Shown here in pieces: positions 31,737-41,596 of a stretch of DNA of 64,000 nt (positions within the stretch are counted from its first letter, which is position 1; every line of letters starts with the position of its first letter). The notes beneath the pieces are model-generated. The model saw nothing but the letters and a program-made list of their open reading frames with translations. It made no database searches and was not told the DNA's origin. Source of the DNA: Pseudomonas guariconensis (lineage in GTDB: Bacteria; Pseudomonadota; Gammaproteobacteria; Pseudomonadales; Pseudomonadaceae); the NCBI RefSeq assembly GCF_024127895.1, contig NZ_JAMYBK010000005.1, positions 124,001-188,000 of the forward strand, written 5' to 3'. A program made the position numbers and the translations under genes.

Positions 31737-32279
31737 ATGCAGAACCCACAGAACCTGATCTGGATCGATCTGGAAATGACCGGCCTGGATCCGGACAACG
31801 ACGTCATCATCGAGATGGCCACCATCGTCACCGACAGCGAGCTGAACACCCTGGCCGAGGGCCCGGTAATCGCGATCCATCACAGCGACGAGGTGCTGGC
31901 GCGCATGGACGAGTGGAACACCCGCACCCACGGTGCCTCGGGCCTGACCCAGCGCGTGCGCGAAAGCCGCATCGGCATGGCCGAGGCCGAGGCGCAGACC
32001 CTGGCGTTCCTCGAACAATGGGTGCCCAAGGGTAAGTCGCCGATCTGCGGCAACAGCATCTGCCAGGACCGGCGTTTCCTGTATCGCCACATGCCGGCGC
32101 TCGAAGGCTACTTCCACTACCGTAACCTCGACGTCTCCACCCTCAAGGAACTGGCCGCACGCTGGGCCCCGCAGGTGCGCGACAGCTTCAAGAAGGGCGG
32201 TACCCACCTGGCGCTGGACGATATCCGCGAGTCGATCGCCGAGCTGCGTCACTACCGCGAACATTTCATCAAACTCTAA
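31737..32279 (+). CDS. orn: Oligoribonuclease
   Basis: A 180-residue DEDDh 3'-5' exonuclease that degrades 2-5 nt RNA and, in Pseudomonas, pGpG from cyclic-di-GMP turnover. The acidic residues Asp11 and Glu13 (I-D-L-E-M-T-G), the later H-Y-R-N-L-D-V-S-T and the H-L-A-L-D-D motif are all present. ATG at 31737 with GAGGAGC upstream; the frame opens 9 codons earlier without a ribosome site. Length equals that of other Orn proteins (181). Confidence 0.97.
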   Translation: MQNPQNLIWIDLEMTGLDPDNDVIIEMATIVTDSELNTLAEGPVIAIHHSDEVLARMDEWNTRTHGASGLTQRVRESRIGMAEAEAQTLAFLEQWVPKGKSPICGNSICQDRRFLYRHMPALEGYFHYRNLDVSTLKELAARWAPQVRDSFKKGGTHLALDDIRESIAELRHYREHFIKL

Positions 32280-32382
32280 GCTTCAAGCCCCGAGCTGCAA
32301 GCTTCAAGTTGAGCAACGGCGCGCTCGAGCGCGCGTATTGCTTTTGGCTTGGCGCTTGCAGCTTGTCGCTTCTTCTGGACCT
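32280..32382. repeat. Second repeat family: 'agcttcaag / cttgcagcttg' palindromic element
   Basis: Starting at the orn stop, 'aagcttcaagccccgagctg' and 'caagcttcaag' are partly complementary to 'ggcttggcgcttgcagcttg' near 32348-32367, around a perfect 16-bp palindrome (GCGCGCTCGAGCGCGC, 32319-32334). The style matches the element after rlmB and differs from the REP core. Confidence 0.6.
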
Positions 32383-32387
32383 GCACC

Positions 32388-32999
32388 ATGCTGTTGATGC
32401 TTTACCTGATTGCGATTACCGCTGAAGCCATGACCGGAGCCTTGTCGGCAGGCCGGCGAGGCATGGACTGGTTCGGCGTGGTGTTGATCGCCTGCGTCAC
32501 CGCCCTGGGCGGCGGCTCGGTGCGCGACGTGCTGTTGGGGCACTATCCGCTGACCTGGGTGAAACACCCGGAGTACCTGGTGCTGACCAGTTTCGCGGCC
32601 TTGTTGACGATTTTCATCGCACCGCTCATGCGCCATCTGCGCTCGCTGTTTCTGGTGCTCGATGCCCTGGGGCTGGTGGCCTTCACCCTCATCGGCTGCA
32701 TGACCGCCCTGGAGATGGGGCAGGGCCTGCTGGTGGCTTCGATCAGCGGGGTCATTACCGGGGTGTTTGGCGGCATTCTGCGGGACATCTTCTGCAACGA
32801 CATCCCCTTGGTATTCCGTCGCGAACTGTATGCCAGCGTGTCCTTCGCCGCGGCCTGGTTCTACCTGGGGTGCGTGCATTTCAAGGTGCCAGCCGAACAG
32901 GCCATGCTGCTGACCTTGTTCGGCGGGTTCCTGGTGCGCCTGCTGGCGATTCGCTTCCACTGGGAAATGCCCAAGTTCCACTACAACGATCAGCCGTGA
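32388..32999 (+). CDS. TRIC-like / UPF0126 family membrane protein (YicG-type)
   Basis: A 203-residue integral membrane protein with about seven hydrophobic segments. Two internal repeats each carry a glycine-rich motif, G-G-G-S-V-R-D-V-L-L-G (around 43-53) and G-G-I-L-R-D-I-F (around 125-132), the hallmark of the UPF0126 family related to TRIC cation channels. Transported species unknown in bacteria, though glycine has been linked to some members. Start at 32388; an upstream ATG (32349) would add 13 residues from the repeat. Confidence 0.85.
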   Translation: MLLMLYLIAITAEAMTGALSAGRRGMDWFGVVLIACVTALGGGSVRDVLLGHYPLTWVKHPEYLVLTSFAALLTIFIAPLMRHLRSLFLVLDALGLVAFTLIGCMTALEMGQGLLVASISGVITGVFGGILRDIFCNDIPLVFRRELYASVSFAAAWFYLGCVHFKVPAEQAMLLTLFGGFLVRLLAIRFHWEMPKFHYNDQP

Positions 33000-33065
33000 A
33001 TTTCGAGCTGCAGGCGGATTGGCGTTGGTGCCGAGGGCGTGCCCGGCTTGGTTGAGCGGCGCAAG

Positions 33066-34136
33066 TCAGCTGGAGGCTTGGCCATGCTGCGCCAGGGCCC
33101 AGGCCACGTGCTCGCGCACCAGATCCGAGGGGTGCTCGCGCCGCGCTCGCAAGGCCTCCAGCACCGGTATGGTCGTCGGCGCATTGCCCAGCCCCACCGC
33201 CAGGTTGCGTAGCCAGCGCTCGTAGCCTGCTCGGCGCAGCGGCGAACCCTCGGTATTGCTGAGGAAGGTGCTTTCGTCCCAGAGAAACAGCTCCGCCAGC
33301 TCGGCGTTGTCCAGACCGTGGCGCGGCTTGAAGTCGTTCTCCTGGGTCGGCCGGGCGAAGCGGTTCCACGGGCAGACGATCTGGCAGTCGTCGCAGCCGA
33401 ACACCCGGTTGCCGATCAGCGGGCGCAGTTCCACCGGGATCGCTTGCTTGAGCTCGATGGTCAGGTAGGAAATGCAGCGCCGTGCATCGAGCACGTAGGG
33501 GCCGACGAAGGCCTTGGTCGGGCAGATGTCCAGGCATGCCTGGCAGCGGCCGCAGTGCTCGCTGGCCTGGGCCTCGTCCACCGGCAGCGGCAGGTCGACG
33601 AACAGCTCGGCGAGGAAGAAGTAGCTGCCGGCCTTGCGGTTGAGCAGCAAGGTGTTCTTGCCGATCCAGCCCAGGCCGGCCTGCTGGGCGATGGCCTTCT
33701 CCAGCACCGGGGCGCTGTCGACGAAGGCGCGAAAGCCGAACGGGCCGATCGCCTGTTGCACGCGCTCGGCCAGGTGCTGCACACGCTTGCGTACCAGCTT
33801 GTGGTAGTCGCGGCCCAGGGCATAGCGCGAGACATAGGCCTTCTCGGGCTGGGCGAGCTGTTGCGCCATGCGCGTGTCGCCGGGCAGGTAGTCCATGCGC
33901 AGCGACACCACGCGCAAGGTGCCGGGTACCAGTTGCTCGGGGTGGGAGCGCTTGCTGCCATGGGCGGCCATGTAGTCCATCTCGCCCTGGTAGCCGGCCG
34001 CCAGCCAGCGTTGCAGGTGCTGTTCATGCTCGCCAAGGTCCACGCCGGCGATACCGACGTGGGCGAAACCGAGTTCCCGGCCCCAATCCTTGATCGATTG
34101 GGACAGCGCGGCGAGGTCAGGGGTGTGAGCGGACAT
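33066..34136 (-). CDS. queG: Epoxyqueuosine reductase QueG
   Basis: A 356-residue cobalamin-dependent enzyme for the last step of queuosine synthesis on tRNA. Two ferredoxin-type cluster motifs are visible: C-G-R-C-Q-A-C-L-D-I-C-P (about 191-202) and C-D-D-C-Q-I-V-C-P. The N-terminal half has the DUF1730 region with Y-H-K and R-x-F-V-D-S-A-P. ATG at 34136; the ribosome site is weak. Divergent from nnrD, the same arrangement as in E. coli. C-terminal HEAT-like end is present. Confidence 0.96.
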   Translation of the reverse strand: MSAHTPDLAALSQSIKDWGRELGFAHVGIAGVDLGEHEQHLQRWLAAGYQGEMDYMAAHGSKRSHPEQLVPGTLRVVSLRMDYLPGDTRMAQQLAQPEKAYVSRYALGRDYHKLVRKRVQHLAERVQQAIGPFGFRAFVDSAPVLEKAIAQQAGLGWIGKNTLLLNRKAGSYFFLAELFVDLPLPVDEAQASEHCGRCQACLDICPTKAFVGPYVLDARRCISYLTIELKQAIPVELRPLIGNRVFGCDDCQIVCPWNRFARPTQENDFKPRHGLDNAELAELFLWDESTFLSNTEGSPLRRAGYERWLRNLAVGLGNAPTTIPVLEALRARREHPSDLVREHVAWALAQHGQASS

Positions 34137-34201
34137 GGATGGACAAGGCAATACAGGCTCAGGTGCGTATAATTCTGCCAGACATCGGAGCCTTTGACCC
34201 C

Positions 34202-35062
34202 ATGCCCCAGACCAAACACCCTGCCAATGCCCCACAACTGCTCAGCAGCGTGAGCATCGCCAGCCTGCCGCCACGCCGTGCGCACGCCCACAAGGGCGAT
34301 TTCGGCCATGTGCTCATCGTCGGTGGCGACCTGGGTACCGGCGGCGCGGTGCTGCTCAGCGCCGAGGCCGCGCTGCGCTGCGGGGCCGGCCTGGTGAGCG
34401 TGGCCACCCGCCCGGAGCACGTCGCCGCTGGCCTGACCCGCCTGCCCGAGACCATGTGGCTGGGGACGAACTCGGCCAACCAGTTGCAGGGCCTGCTCGA
34501 ACGGGCTTCGGTGCTGGTGGTCGGCCCGGGCCTGGGCCAGGCCGCCTGGGGCCGCAGCCTGCTATCGGCGGTGGCCAATGCCCACCTGCCGCAGGTATGG
34601 GACGCCGACGCGCTGAACCTGCTGGCTCATACGCCCCTGGCGTTGCCCAGTGGCAGCATCCTCACCCCTCATCCGGGTGAGGCGGCGCGTCTGTTGGGTA
34701 TTTCCACCGAGGCCGTGCAGGCCGACCGGCCGGGCGCGGCCCGCAAGCTGGCTCGCAAGCATGCCAGCGTCTGCGTGCTCAAGGGGGCCGGTACGCTGGT
34801 GGCCGACCCGGCCGGGCAACTGGTGCTGTGCGGGCGCGGCCATCCGGCGATGGCCGGTGCCGGCCTTGGCGACGTGCTCACTGGCGTGCTGGCCGCCCTG
34901 CTGGCCCAGGGGCTGGACGCCTGGTCGGCGGCCGGCCTGGGGGTGTGGCTGCACGCCTGTGCCGGCGAGCGCCTGGGGGTGAAAGGAAGAGGGCTGGCAG
35001 CCAGCGACCTGGTGCCGGTCATTCGTGAATTGTTGGAGGAGCATTCAGCGTGTCAGGCATAA
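34202..35062 (+). CDS. nnrD: ADP-dependent NAD(P)H-hydrate dehydratase (stand-alone NnrD)
   Basis: A 286-residue enzyme that repairs hydrated NAD(P)H. G-D-F-G-H-V-L-I-V-G-G and the late G-x-G-D-V-L-T-G motif are typical of the dehydratase (YjeF C-terminal) domain. E. coli Nnr also has an N-terminal epimerase domain; it is absent here and no separate gene for it is adjacent. Start at 34202, with GGAG about 12 bases upstream. tsaE starts inside its last 13 bp, so the two are coupled. Confidence 0.93.
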   Translation: MPQTKHPANAPQLLSSVSIASLPPRRAHAHKGDFGHVLIVGGDLGTGGAVLLSAEAALRCGAGLVSVATRPEHVAAGLTRLPETMWLGTNSANQLQGLLERASVLVVGPGLGQAAWGRSLLSAVANAHLPQVWDADALNLLAHTPLALPSGSILTPHPGEAARLLGISTEAVQADRPGAARKLARKHASVCVLKGAGTLVADPAGQLVLCGRGHPAMAGAGLGDVLTGVLAALLAQGLDAWSAAGLGVWLHACAGERLGVKGRGLAASDLVPVIRELLEEHSACQA

Positions 35063-35523
35063 CCCTGTTTCTGGCCGACGAGGCGGCCACCGTCGCCTTC
35101 GGCGCTCGTCTGGCCCAGCTGACGGGCGGTCATGGCGTGATCTTTCTCGAGGGTGACCTGGGTGCCGGCAAGACCACGCTGTCGCGTGGGTTGATCCGCG
35201 GCCTGGGCCATACGGGCCCGGTCAAGAGCCCCACGTTCACCGTGGTCGAGCCCTACGAGATCGGCGAGGTGCGCGCCTTCCATTTCGACCTGTACCGCCT
35301 GGTCGACCCTGAGGAACTGGAGTTCATGGGGATCCGCGACTACTTCGAGGGCGACCCGCTGTGCCTGTTCGAATGGCCGCAAAAGGGTGCGGGCGTTTTG
35401 CCAAAGCCCGACCTGACCATTACCATAAGCCCGCAGGCGGGCGGGCGCTCGCTGATCCTGTCACCGCAGGGGGCTCGCGGTGAGTCCTGGTGCGCCGCTC
35501 TGGCCGTAGAATTCAAACAGTAA
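35050..35523 (+). CDS. tsaE: tRNA threonylcarbamoyladenosine synthesis ATPase TsaE
   Basis: A 157-residue P-loop ATPase that works with TsaB and TsaD to make t6A37 in tRNA. Walker A is G-D-L-G-A-G-K-T-T (35-43). F-H-F-D-L-Y-R is the Walker B-like region, and F-E-W-P is the family's C-terminal motif. GTG start at 35050 overlaps the nnrD end by 13 bp. Length matches the family (about 155). Confidence 0.96.
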   Translation: MSGITLFLADEAATVAFGARLAQLTGGHGVIFLEGDLGAGKTTLSRGLIRGLGHTGPVKSPTFTVVEPYEIGEVRAFHFDLYRLVDPEELEFMGIRDYFEGDPLCLFEWPQKGAGVLPKPDLTITISPQAGGRSLILSPQGARGESWCAALAVEFKQ

Positions 35524-35535
35524 ATGGGGTTAGGT

Positions 35536-36963
35536 ATGCGCATACGCGCACTGGTCGCCGTCGTTGGGCTGCTGCTGACAGCGGTGACCGTTGACGCTCT
35601 GGCCGTCACGCAAGTCAAGAGCATGCGCCTATGGCGCGCACCGGATAACACGCGGCTGGTCTTCGACCTGTCCGGTCCCGTGCAGCACAGCGTCTTCACC
35701 CTGACCGCGCCAGACCGCCTGGTCATCGACATCAATGGGGCGACCCTGGGCGGGCCGCTGAACGTCTCCACCTCCAACACGCCGATCAGCAACGTGCGTT
35801 CGGCCCAGCGCACGCCCACCGACCTGCGCGTGGTGGTCGACCTCAAGCAGGCGGTCACTCCCAAGAGCTTCACCCTGACCCCCAACGCCCAGTACGGTAA
35901 TCGCCTGGTGGTCGACCTGTACGACCGAGAAGCCGACGCCATCGCCGCCAGTGCGCCGACGCCACCGCCGGCGCGTGCGCCTGCCACCACCCCGGCGGTG
36001 CCGGTGACCCCCGCGCAGCCGGCGATCAAGTTGCCGCCGGTGTCCAGCGGCAAGCGCGATATCGTCATCGCCATCGACGCCGGCCACGGCGGCGAGGACC
36101 CGGGCGCCTCGGGCTCGCGTGGCCAGCATGAAAAAGACATCGTGCTGCAGATCGCCAAGGAACTGCAGCGCCAGATCAACACCGAGAAGGGTTACCGCGC
36201 CGAGCTGACCCGTACGGGCGACTACTTCATCCCGCTGCGCAAGCGCACCGAGATCGCCCGCAAGAAGGGCGCCGACCTGTTCATCTCGGTCCACGCCGAT
36301 GCCGCGCCGTCCAAGGCCGCCTTCGGTGCTTCGGTATTCGCCCTGTCCGACCGTGGCGCCACGTCCGAGACCGCGCGCTGGCTGGCCGACACGGAGAACC
36401 GTTCCGACCTGATCGGCGGCGCTGGCAACGTCAGCCTGGACGACAAGGACCGCATGCTGGCCGGTGTGCTGCTGGACCTGTCGATGACCGCTACCCTCAG
36501 CTCCAGCCTCGATGTCGGCCAGAAGGTGCTGGGCAACATGGGCCGTATCACTCCGCTGCACAAGCGGCGTGTGGAGCAGGCTGGCTTCATGGTGCTGAAG
36601 TCGCCGGACATCCCATCGATCCTTGTGGAAACCGGGTTCATCTCCAACGCCAACGAGGCTGCCAAGCTGGCCACCCGGAGCCACCAGCAGGCCCTGGCGC
36701 GTTCGATCCATACCGGCGTGCGCCAGTACTTCCAGCAGAACCCGCCGCCGGGCACCTACATCGCCTGGCTGCGTGACAGCGGCAAGATCGCCCAGGGGCC
36801 CCGCGAGCATACGGTACGCCCGGGCGAGACCCTGGCCATGATCGCCGTGCGCTACCAGGTCAGCGTGGCCAGCCTGCGCAGCGCCAACAGCCTCAAGAGC
36901 GATGAGCTGAAGGTCGGCCAGCACCTCGATATCCCCAGCACCACCCTGGCGTCCCAGCGATGA
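35536..36963 (+). CDS. N-acetylmuramoyl-L-alanine amidase (AmiB/AmiC type)
   Basis: A 475-residue periplasmic amidase that cuts septal peptidoglycan. Signal peptide at the N-terminus (hydrophobic 7-20), AMIN domain (about 25-120), a Pro/Ala linker, the Amidase_3 domain (I-D-A-G-H-G-G-E at about 180, S-V-H-A-D-A, and late V-E-T-G-F), then a C-terminal LysM (H-T-V-R-P-G-E-T-L). ATG at 35536 is preferred; GGGG lies upstream, while 35524 is 4 codons longer. Directly followed by mutL with ATGA overlap, as in the E. coli amiB-mutL pair. Confidence 0.95.
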   Translation: MRIRALVAVVGLLLTAVTVDALAVTQVKSMRLWRAPDNTRLVFDLSGPVQHSVFTLTAPDRLVIDINGATLGGPLNVSTSNTPISNVRSAQRTPTDLRVVVDLKQAVTPKSFTLTPNAQYGNRLVVDLYDREADAIAASAPTPPPARAPATTPAVPVTPAQPAIKLPPVSSGKRDIVIAIDAGHGGEDPGASGSRGQHEKDIVLQIAKELQRQINTEKGYRAELTRTGDYFIPLRKRTEIARKKGADLFISVHADAAPSKAAFGASVFALSDRGATSETARWLADTENRSDLIGGAGNVSLDDKDRMLAGVLLDLSMTATLSSSLDVGQKVLGNMGRITPLHKRRVEQAGFMVLKSPDIPSILVETGFISNANEAAKLATRSHQQALARSIHTGVRQYFQQNPPPGTYIAWLRDSGKIAQGPREHTVRPGETLAMIAVRYQVSVASLRSANSLKSDELKVGQHLDIPSTTLASQR

Positions 36964-38858
36964 GTGGTGGTTCTCGTATCCAGTTGCTCAGCCCTCGGCT
37001 GGCCAACCAGATCGCCGCCGGCGAGGTGGTCGAGCGCCCGGCATCGGTGGCCAAGGAACTGCTGGAAAACAGCCTGGACTCCGGCGCCCGGCGTATCGAC
37101 ATCGATGTCGAGCAGGGCGGGGTCAAGCTGCTGCGCGTGCGTGACGACGGTGGTGGCATCGCCCCCGACGATCTGCCTTTGGCCCTGGCCCGCCATGCCA
37201 CCAGCAAGATCCGCGAGCTGGAGGACCTTGAAGGGGTGCTCAGCCTGGGGTTCCGTGGCGAAGCGCTGGCCTCGATCAGTTCGGTGGCGCGCCTGACCCT
37301 GACCTCGCGCACGGCCAGTGCCGGCGAGGCCTGGCAGGTGGAGACCGAAGGCCGTGACATGACGCCGCGGGTGCAGCCGGCCGCGCACCCGGTCGGCACC
37401 TCGGTGGAGGTGCGCGACCTGTTCTTCAATACCCCGGCCCGGCGCAAGTTCCTCAAGTCGGAGAAGACCGAGTTCGACCACCTGCAGGAAGTCATCCGGC
37501 GTCTGGCCCTGGCGCGTTTCGACGTCGGCTTCCACCTGCGGCACAACGGCAAGAGCGTCCTCAGCCTGCACGAGGCGCCCGACGAGATCGCCCGGGCCAG
37601 GCGGGTCGGTGCCATCTGCGGGCCGGGCTTCCTCGAGCAGGCGTTGCCGATCGATGTCGAGCGCAACGGCCTGCGTCTGTGGGGCTGGGTCGGTTTGCCG
37701 ACCTTCTCGCGCAGCCAGGCAGACCTGCAGTACTTCTTCGTCAATGGCCGCGCGGTGCGCGACAAGCTGGTGGCCCACGCCGTGCGCCAGGCATACCGCG
37801 ACGTGCTGTTCAACGGCCGGCACCCGACCTTCGTGCTGTTCCTCGAGCTGGAGCCGAACGGGGTCGACGTCAACGTGCACCCGACCAAGCACGAAGTGCG
37901 CTTTCGCGAAGGACGCATGGTCCACGACTTCCTCTACGGCACCCTGCACCGAGCCCTGGCGGACGTGCGTCCGGAGGACCAGGTGGCCGCGCCGGCGGCG
38001 GTGAGCGAGATCGTTCGCCCCACGGGCCAGCAGGCGGGCGAGTTTGGCCCCCAGGGCGAGATGCGCCTGGCCTCGCCGGTGCTCGAGCAGCCCCAAGCCG
38101 AGCCACGCCAGGCGTTTTCCGGTGGTAGTGGGGCGGGCTATCAGTACAGCTACAGCCCGCGCCCCGCGCAGCCCGTGCCGGCCGCCGAGGCCCAGGCGGT
38201 CTACCGCGAGTTCTTCGCCCCGCTGGAGAGCGGCGTGGCCAGCCCCGTGGCGCTGCCGGAAAGCCAGGGCGACATACCGCCGCTGGGCTATGCGCTGGCC
38301 CAGCTCAAGGGCATCTATATCCTGGCCGAGAACGCCATCGGCCTGGTGCTGGTGGACATGCACGCGGCCCATGAGCGGATCATGTACGAACGGCTCAAGG
38401 TGGCCATGGCCAGCGAGGGCCTGAGCGGCCAGCCGCTGCTGGTGCCCGAATCGCTGGCGCTCAGCCAGCGCGAGGCGGATTGTGCCGAGGAGCATGCGCA
38501 GTGGTTCCAGCGCCTGGGCTTCGAGCTCCAGCGCCTGGGCCCGGAAACCCTGGCGATTCGCCAGATCCCGGCGTTGCTCAAGCAGGCCGAGGCCAATCGC
38601 CTGGTCCAGGACGTGCTCGGCGACCTGATGGAGTACGGCACCAGCGATCGCATCCAGGCGCACCTGAACGAACTGCTCGGTACCATGGCCTGCCACGGCG
38701 CCGTGCGCGCCAATCGTCGCCTGGCCATCCCCGAGATGAACGCGCTGCTGCGCGACATGGAGAACACCGAGCGCAGCGGCCAATGCAACCATGGCCGGCC
38801 GACCTGGACCCAGCTTGGCCTGGACGACCTGGACAAACTCTTCCTGCGCGGTCGATGA
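36960..38858 (+). CDS. mutL: DNA mismatch repair protein MutL
   Basis: A 632-residue GHKL ATPase that links MutS to strand cutting. N-terminal motifs: [16 protein letters not shown] and [10 protein letters not shown]. The C-terminal domain contains [12 protein letters not shown] at residues 466-477, a variant of the DQHA-X2-E-X4-E endonuclease motif, so this MutL probably nicks DNA itself, unlike E. coli MutL. The start overlaps the amidase stop by 4 bp (ATGA). A Pro/Gln-rich linker separates the domains. Confidence 0.97.
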   Translation: MSGGSRIQLLSPRLANQIAAGEVVERPASVAKELLENSLDSGARRIDIDVEQGGVKLLRVRDDGGGIAPDDLPLALARHATSKIRELEDLEGVLSLGFRGEALASISSVARLTLTSRTASAGEAWQVETEGRDMTPRVQPAAHPVGTSVEVRDLFFNTPARRKFLKSEKTEFDHLQEVIRRLALARFDVGFHLRHNGKSVLSLHEAPDEIARARRVGAICGPGFLEQALPIDVERNGLRLWGWVGLPTFSRSQADLQYFFVNGRAVRDKLVAHAVRQAYRDVLFNGRHPTFVLFLELEPNGVDVNVHPTKHEVRFREGRMVHDFLYGTLHRALADVRPEDQVAAPAAVSEIVRPTGQQAGEFGPQGEMRLASPVLEQPQAEPRQAFSGGSGAGYQYSYSPRPAQPVPAAEAQAVYREFFAPLESGVASPVALPESQGDIPPLGYALAQLKGIYILAENAIGLVLVDMHAAHERIMYERLKVAMASEGLSGQPLLVPESLALSQREADCAEEHAQWFQRLGFELQRLGPETLAIRQIPALLKQAEANRLVQDVLGDLMEYGTSDRIQAHLNELLGTMACHGAVRANRRLAIPEMNALLRDMENTERSGQCNHGRPTWTQLGLDDLDKLFLRGR

Positions 38859-38859
38859 G

Positions 38860-39831
38860 ATGAGCGGCAAGCCCCCAGCGATATTCCTCATGGGCCCGAC
38901 GGCGGCCGGCAAGACCGACCTGGCCATCGAGCTGACCAAGGTGCTGCCCTGCGAGCTGATCAGCGTCGACTCGGCGCTGGTCTACCGTGGCATGGACATC
39001 GGTACCGCCAAGCCGTCGAAGGAAGTGCTGGCCGCCCACCCGCACCGGTTGATCGACATCCTCGATCCGGCCGAGAGCTATTCGGCCGCGCAATTCTGCA
39101 CCGATGCCCTGCAGGCCATGGCCGAGATCACCGCGCGGGGCAGGGTCCCGCTGCTGGTCGGCGGCACCATGCTGTACTACAAGGCCCTGGTCGACGGCCT
39201 GGCGGACATGCCGGCGGCCGATGCCGCGGTACGCGCCGAGCTGGAGGCCCAAGCCCGGGAGCTGGGCCTGGCCGAGCTGCATCGGCAATTGGCCGAGGTC
39301 GATCCGGAGTCGGCGGCGCGTATCCACCCCAACGACCCGCAGCGGCTGATCCGTGCCCTGGAAGTCTACCGGGTCAGTGGGCAGAGCATGACCGCGCATC
39401 GGCGGCGTCAATTCGCGGAAAGTCGCGAGGCAGACGCAGGCGCGGGCGGGCATTTGCCCTATACTGTCGCCAGCCTGGCCATCGCGCCTACAGATCGTCA
39501 CATTTTGCATCAGCGAATTGCGTTACGATTTTCGCAGATGCTGGAACAGGGTTTCGTCGACGAGGTCCGAAAGCTGCGAGCCAGAAGTGACTTGCACGCC
39601 GGGCTGCCGTCTATACGGGCAGTGGGGTATCGGCAGGTCTGGGATCATCTGGACGGCAAGCTGACGGCCGAAGAGATGCGCGAGCGGGGTATCATTGCCA
39701 CGCGCCAGCTGGCCAAGCGGCAATTCACCTGGTTGCGCGGCTGGTCCGGCGTGCATTGGCTGGATAGCCTGGCCTGCGACAATCTGTCCCGCACCTTGAA
39801 ATACCTGGGGACCGTCTCCATATTGAGCTGA
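38860..39831 (+). CDS. miaA: tRNA dimethylallyltransferase MiaA
   Basis: A 323-residue enzyme that adds an isopentenyl group to A37 of tRNAs reading UNN codons. P-loop G-P-T-A-A-G-K-T at 12-19, then [22 protein letters not shown], and the [13 protein letters not shown] motif. The ATG lies 1 base after the mutL stop. The frame opens earlier (38791) inside mutL, but the family N-terminus starts at 38860. hfq follows, as in E. coli. Confidence 0.97.
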   Translation: MSGKPPAIFLMGPTAAGKTDLAIELTKVLPCELISVDSALVYRGMDIGTAKPSKEVLAAHPHRLIDILDPAESYSAAQFCTDALQAMAEITARGRVPLLVGGTMLYYKALVDGLADMPAADAAVRAELEAQARELGLAELHRQLAEVDPESAARIHPNDPQRLIRALEVYRVSGQSMTAHRRRQFAESREADAGAGGHLPYTVASLAIAPTDRHILHQRIALRFSQMLEQGFVDEVRKLRARSDLHAGLPSIRAVGYRQVWDHLDGKLTAEEMRERGIIATRQLAKRQFTWLRGWSGVHWLDSLACDNLSRTLKYLGTVSILS

Positions 39832-39925
39832 GTCCCTGCAAATGCCGTCTATTCTTGCGAAAGGGCGGCCGGAATTATCGAATTTTCTTGTTTTTCTACT
39901 ATTGATCCTTACAGGAGTGCGGCAT

Positions 39926-40186
39926 ATGTCAAAAGGGCATTCGCTACAAGACCCTTACTTGAACACCTTGAGAAAAGAAAAGGTCCCGGTTTCGATCTAC
40001 CTGGTCAACGGGATCAAGCTGCAGGGCTCGATCGAATCCTTCGACCAGTTCGTGGTGCTGCTGAAGAACACTGTCAGCCAGATGGTCTACAAGCACGCCA
40101 TCTCGACCGTGGTACCTGCCCGTCCGGTTCGCCTGCCAAGCCCGTCCGATTCCGACCACGGCGACGCCGAGCCAGGCAACGCCTGA
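39926..40186 (+). CDS. hfq: RNA chaperone Hfq
   Basis: An 86-residue hexameric Sm-like protein that pairs small RNAs with mRNAs and, in Pseudomonas, works with Crc on catabolite repression. The Sm1 region (L-V-N-G-I-K-L-Q-G) and Sm2 motif [10 protein letters not shown] are intact. It is shorter than E. coli Hfq (102) because the tail after residue 70 is brief, as usual in Pseudomonas. AGGAG precedes the ATG at 39926. hflX follows 12 bases later. Confidence 0.98.
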   Translation: MSKGHSLQDPYLNTLRKEKVPVSIYLVNGIKLQGSIESFDQFVVLLKNTVSQMVYKHAISTVVPARPVRLPSPSDSDHGDAEPGNA

Positions 40187-40198
40187 TAGGAGCCTGCA

Positions 40199-41500
40199 TT
40201 GTTCTTTGAGCGCCACGGTGGTGGTGAACGGGCCCTTCTCGTTCACTTGGAAGGTCAGAACCCTGAGGCGCGCGAAGATCCGCAGGAGTTTCGGGAACTG
40301 GCACTGTCGGCCGGAGCGGACATCGTTTCGCTGGCGACAGTGGCACGGCACCAACCTACAGCGAAATACCTGATTGGCAGCGGCAAGGTCGAGGAACTGC
40401 GCGACCTGGTCCACGCCGAGCAGGTAGACCTGGTGATTTTCAATCACACCCTCACGCCCAGCCAGGAGCGCAACCTCGAACGTGTCTTCGAGTGTCGCGT
40501 GCTCGACCGTACCGGGCTGATCCTCGACATCTTCGCCCAGCGGGCGCGTACCCATGAAGGCAAGCTGCAGGTCGAACTGGCCCAGCTCGAACACATGAGC
40601 ACGCGGCTGGTGCGCGGCTGGACCCACCTGGAGCGGCAGAAGGGCGGTATCGGCCTGCGCGGCCCGGGCGAGACCCAGCTGGAAACCGACCGTCGCCTGC
40701 TGCGGGTGCGCCTGCGGCAGATCAAGGCACGTCTGGAGAAGGTGCGCAGCCAGCGCGAGCAGGCCAGGCGCGGGCGCCGGCGCGCGGACATCCCGTCGGT
40801 CTCGCTGGTGGGCTACACCAACGCCGGCAAGTCCACGCTGTTCAATGCCCTGACCGCTTCGCAGGTGTATGCCGCCGACCAGCTCTTCGCCACCCTCGAC
40901 CCGACCCTGCGCCGGCTCGAGCTGGACGACCTGGGGCCGATCGTGCTGGCCGATACCGTGGGCTTCATCCGCCACCTGCCGCACAAGCTGGTCGAGGCAT
41001 TTCGGGCTACGCTCGAGGAATCGAGCAACGCCGACCTGCTGCTGCACGTGATCGACGCCCATGAGCCCGAGCGCATGGAGCAGATCGAGCAGGTACTGGC
41101 GGTATTGGGCGAGATCGGTGCCGAAGGCTTGCCGATCCTCGAGGTCTATAACAAACTCGACCTGCTCGAAGATGTCGAGCCGCAGATCCAGCGCGATGCC
41201 GACGGCAAGCCGCAGCGGGTTTGGGTATCGGCACGTGATGGACGTGGCCTGGAATTGATCGGCCAGGCGATTGCCGAGTTGCTGGGGGATGATCTGTTTG
41301 TCGGAACCCTGCGCCTGGAGCAGCGATTTGCCCGCTTGCGCGCGCAATTCTTCGCTCTCGGCGCGGTGCAAGGCGAGGTGCATGATGAACACGGCAGCAG
41401 CCTGCTGAGCGTGCGACTGCCCCGGGTCGAACTCAATCGGCTGGTCAGCCGCGAGGGTATGGAGCCGCAGGTGTTCATCGAGCAACACACTTTGCAATAA
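40199..41500 (+). CDS. hflX: GTPase HflX
   Basis: A 433-residue ribosome-splitting GTPase. The N-terminal HflX domain includes a glycine-rich motif G-x-G-K-V-E-E-L, then a coiled-coil region. The G domain starts at G-Y-T-N-A-G-K-S-T (about 205-213), followed by D-T-V-G-F-I and N-K-L-D. The start is TTG at 40199 with AGGAG 7 bases upstream. Conserved hfq-hflX-hflK-hflC order. Confidence 0.97.
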   Translation: MFFERHGGGERALLVHLEGQNPEAREDPQEFRELALSAGADIVSLATVARHQPTAKYLIGSGKVEELRDLVHAEQVDLVIFNHTLTPSQERNLERVFECRVLDRTGLILDIFAQRARTHEGKLQVELAQLEHMSTRLVRGWTHLERQKGGIGLRGPGETQLETDRRLLRVRLRQIKARLEKVRSQREQARRGRRRADIPSVSLVGYTNAGKSTLFNALTASQVYAADQLFATLDPTLRRLELDDLGPIVLADTVGFIRHLPHKLVEAFRATLEESSNADLLLHVIDAHEPERMEQIEQVLAVLGEIGAEGLPILEVYNKLDLLEDVEPQIQRDADGKPQRVWVSARDGRGLELIGQAIAELLGDDLFVGTLRLEQRFARLRAQFFALGAVQGEVHDEHGSSLLSVRLPRVELNRLVSREGMEPQVFIEQHTLQ

Positions 41501-41596
41501 ATGCCCGTCGAGGTCGCCGGGCAGCCGTGACAGGCATTCTGTAGCATTGGACGGCGCGCCGTGGGCGCGTCTTTGCTTTATCAGATGGAGAGCGCT

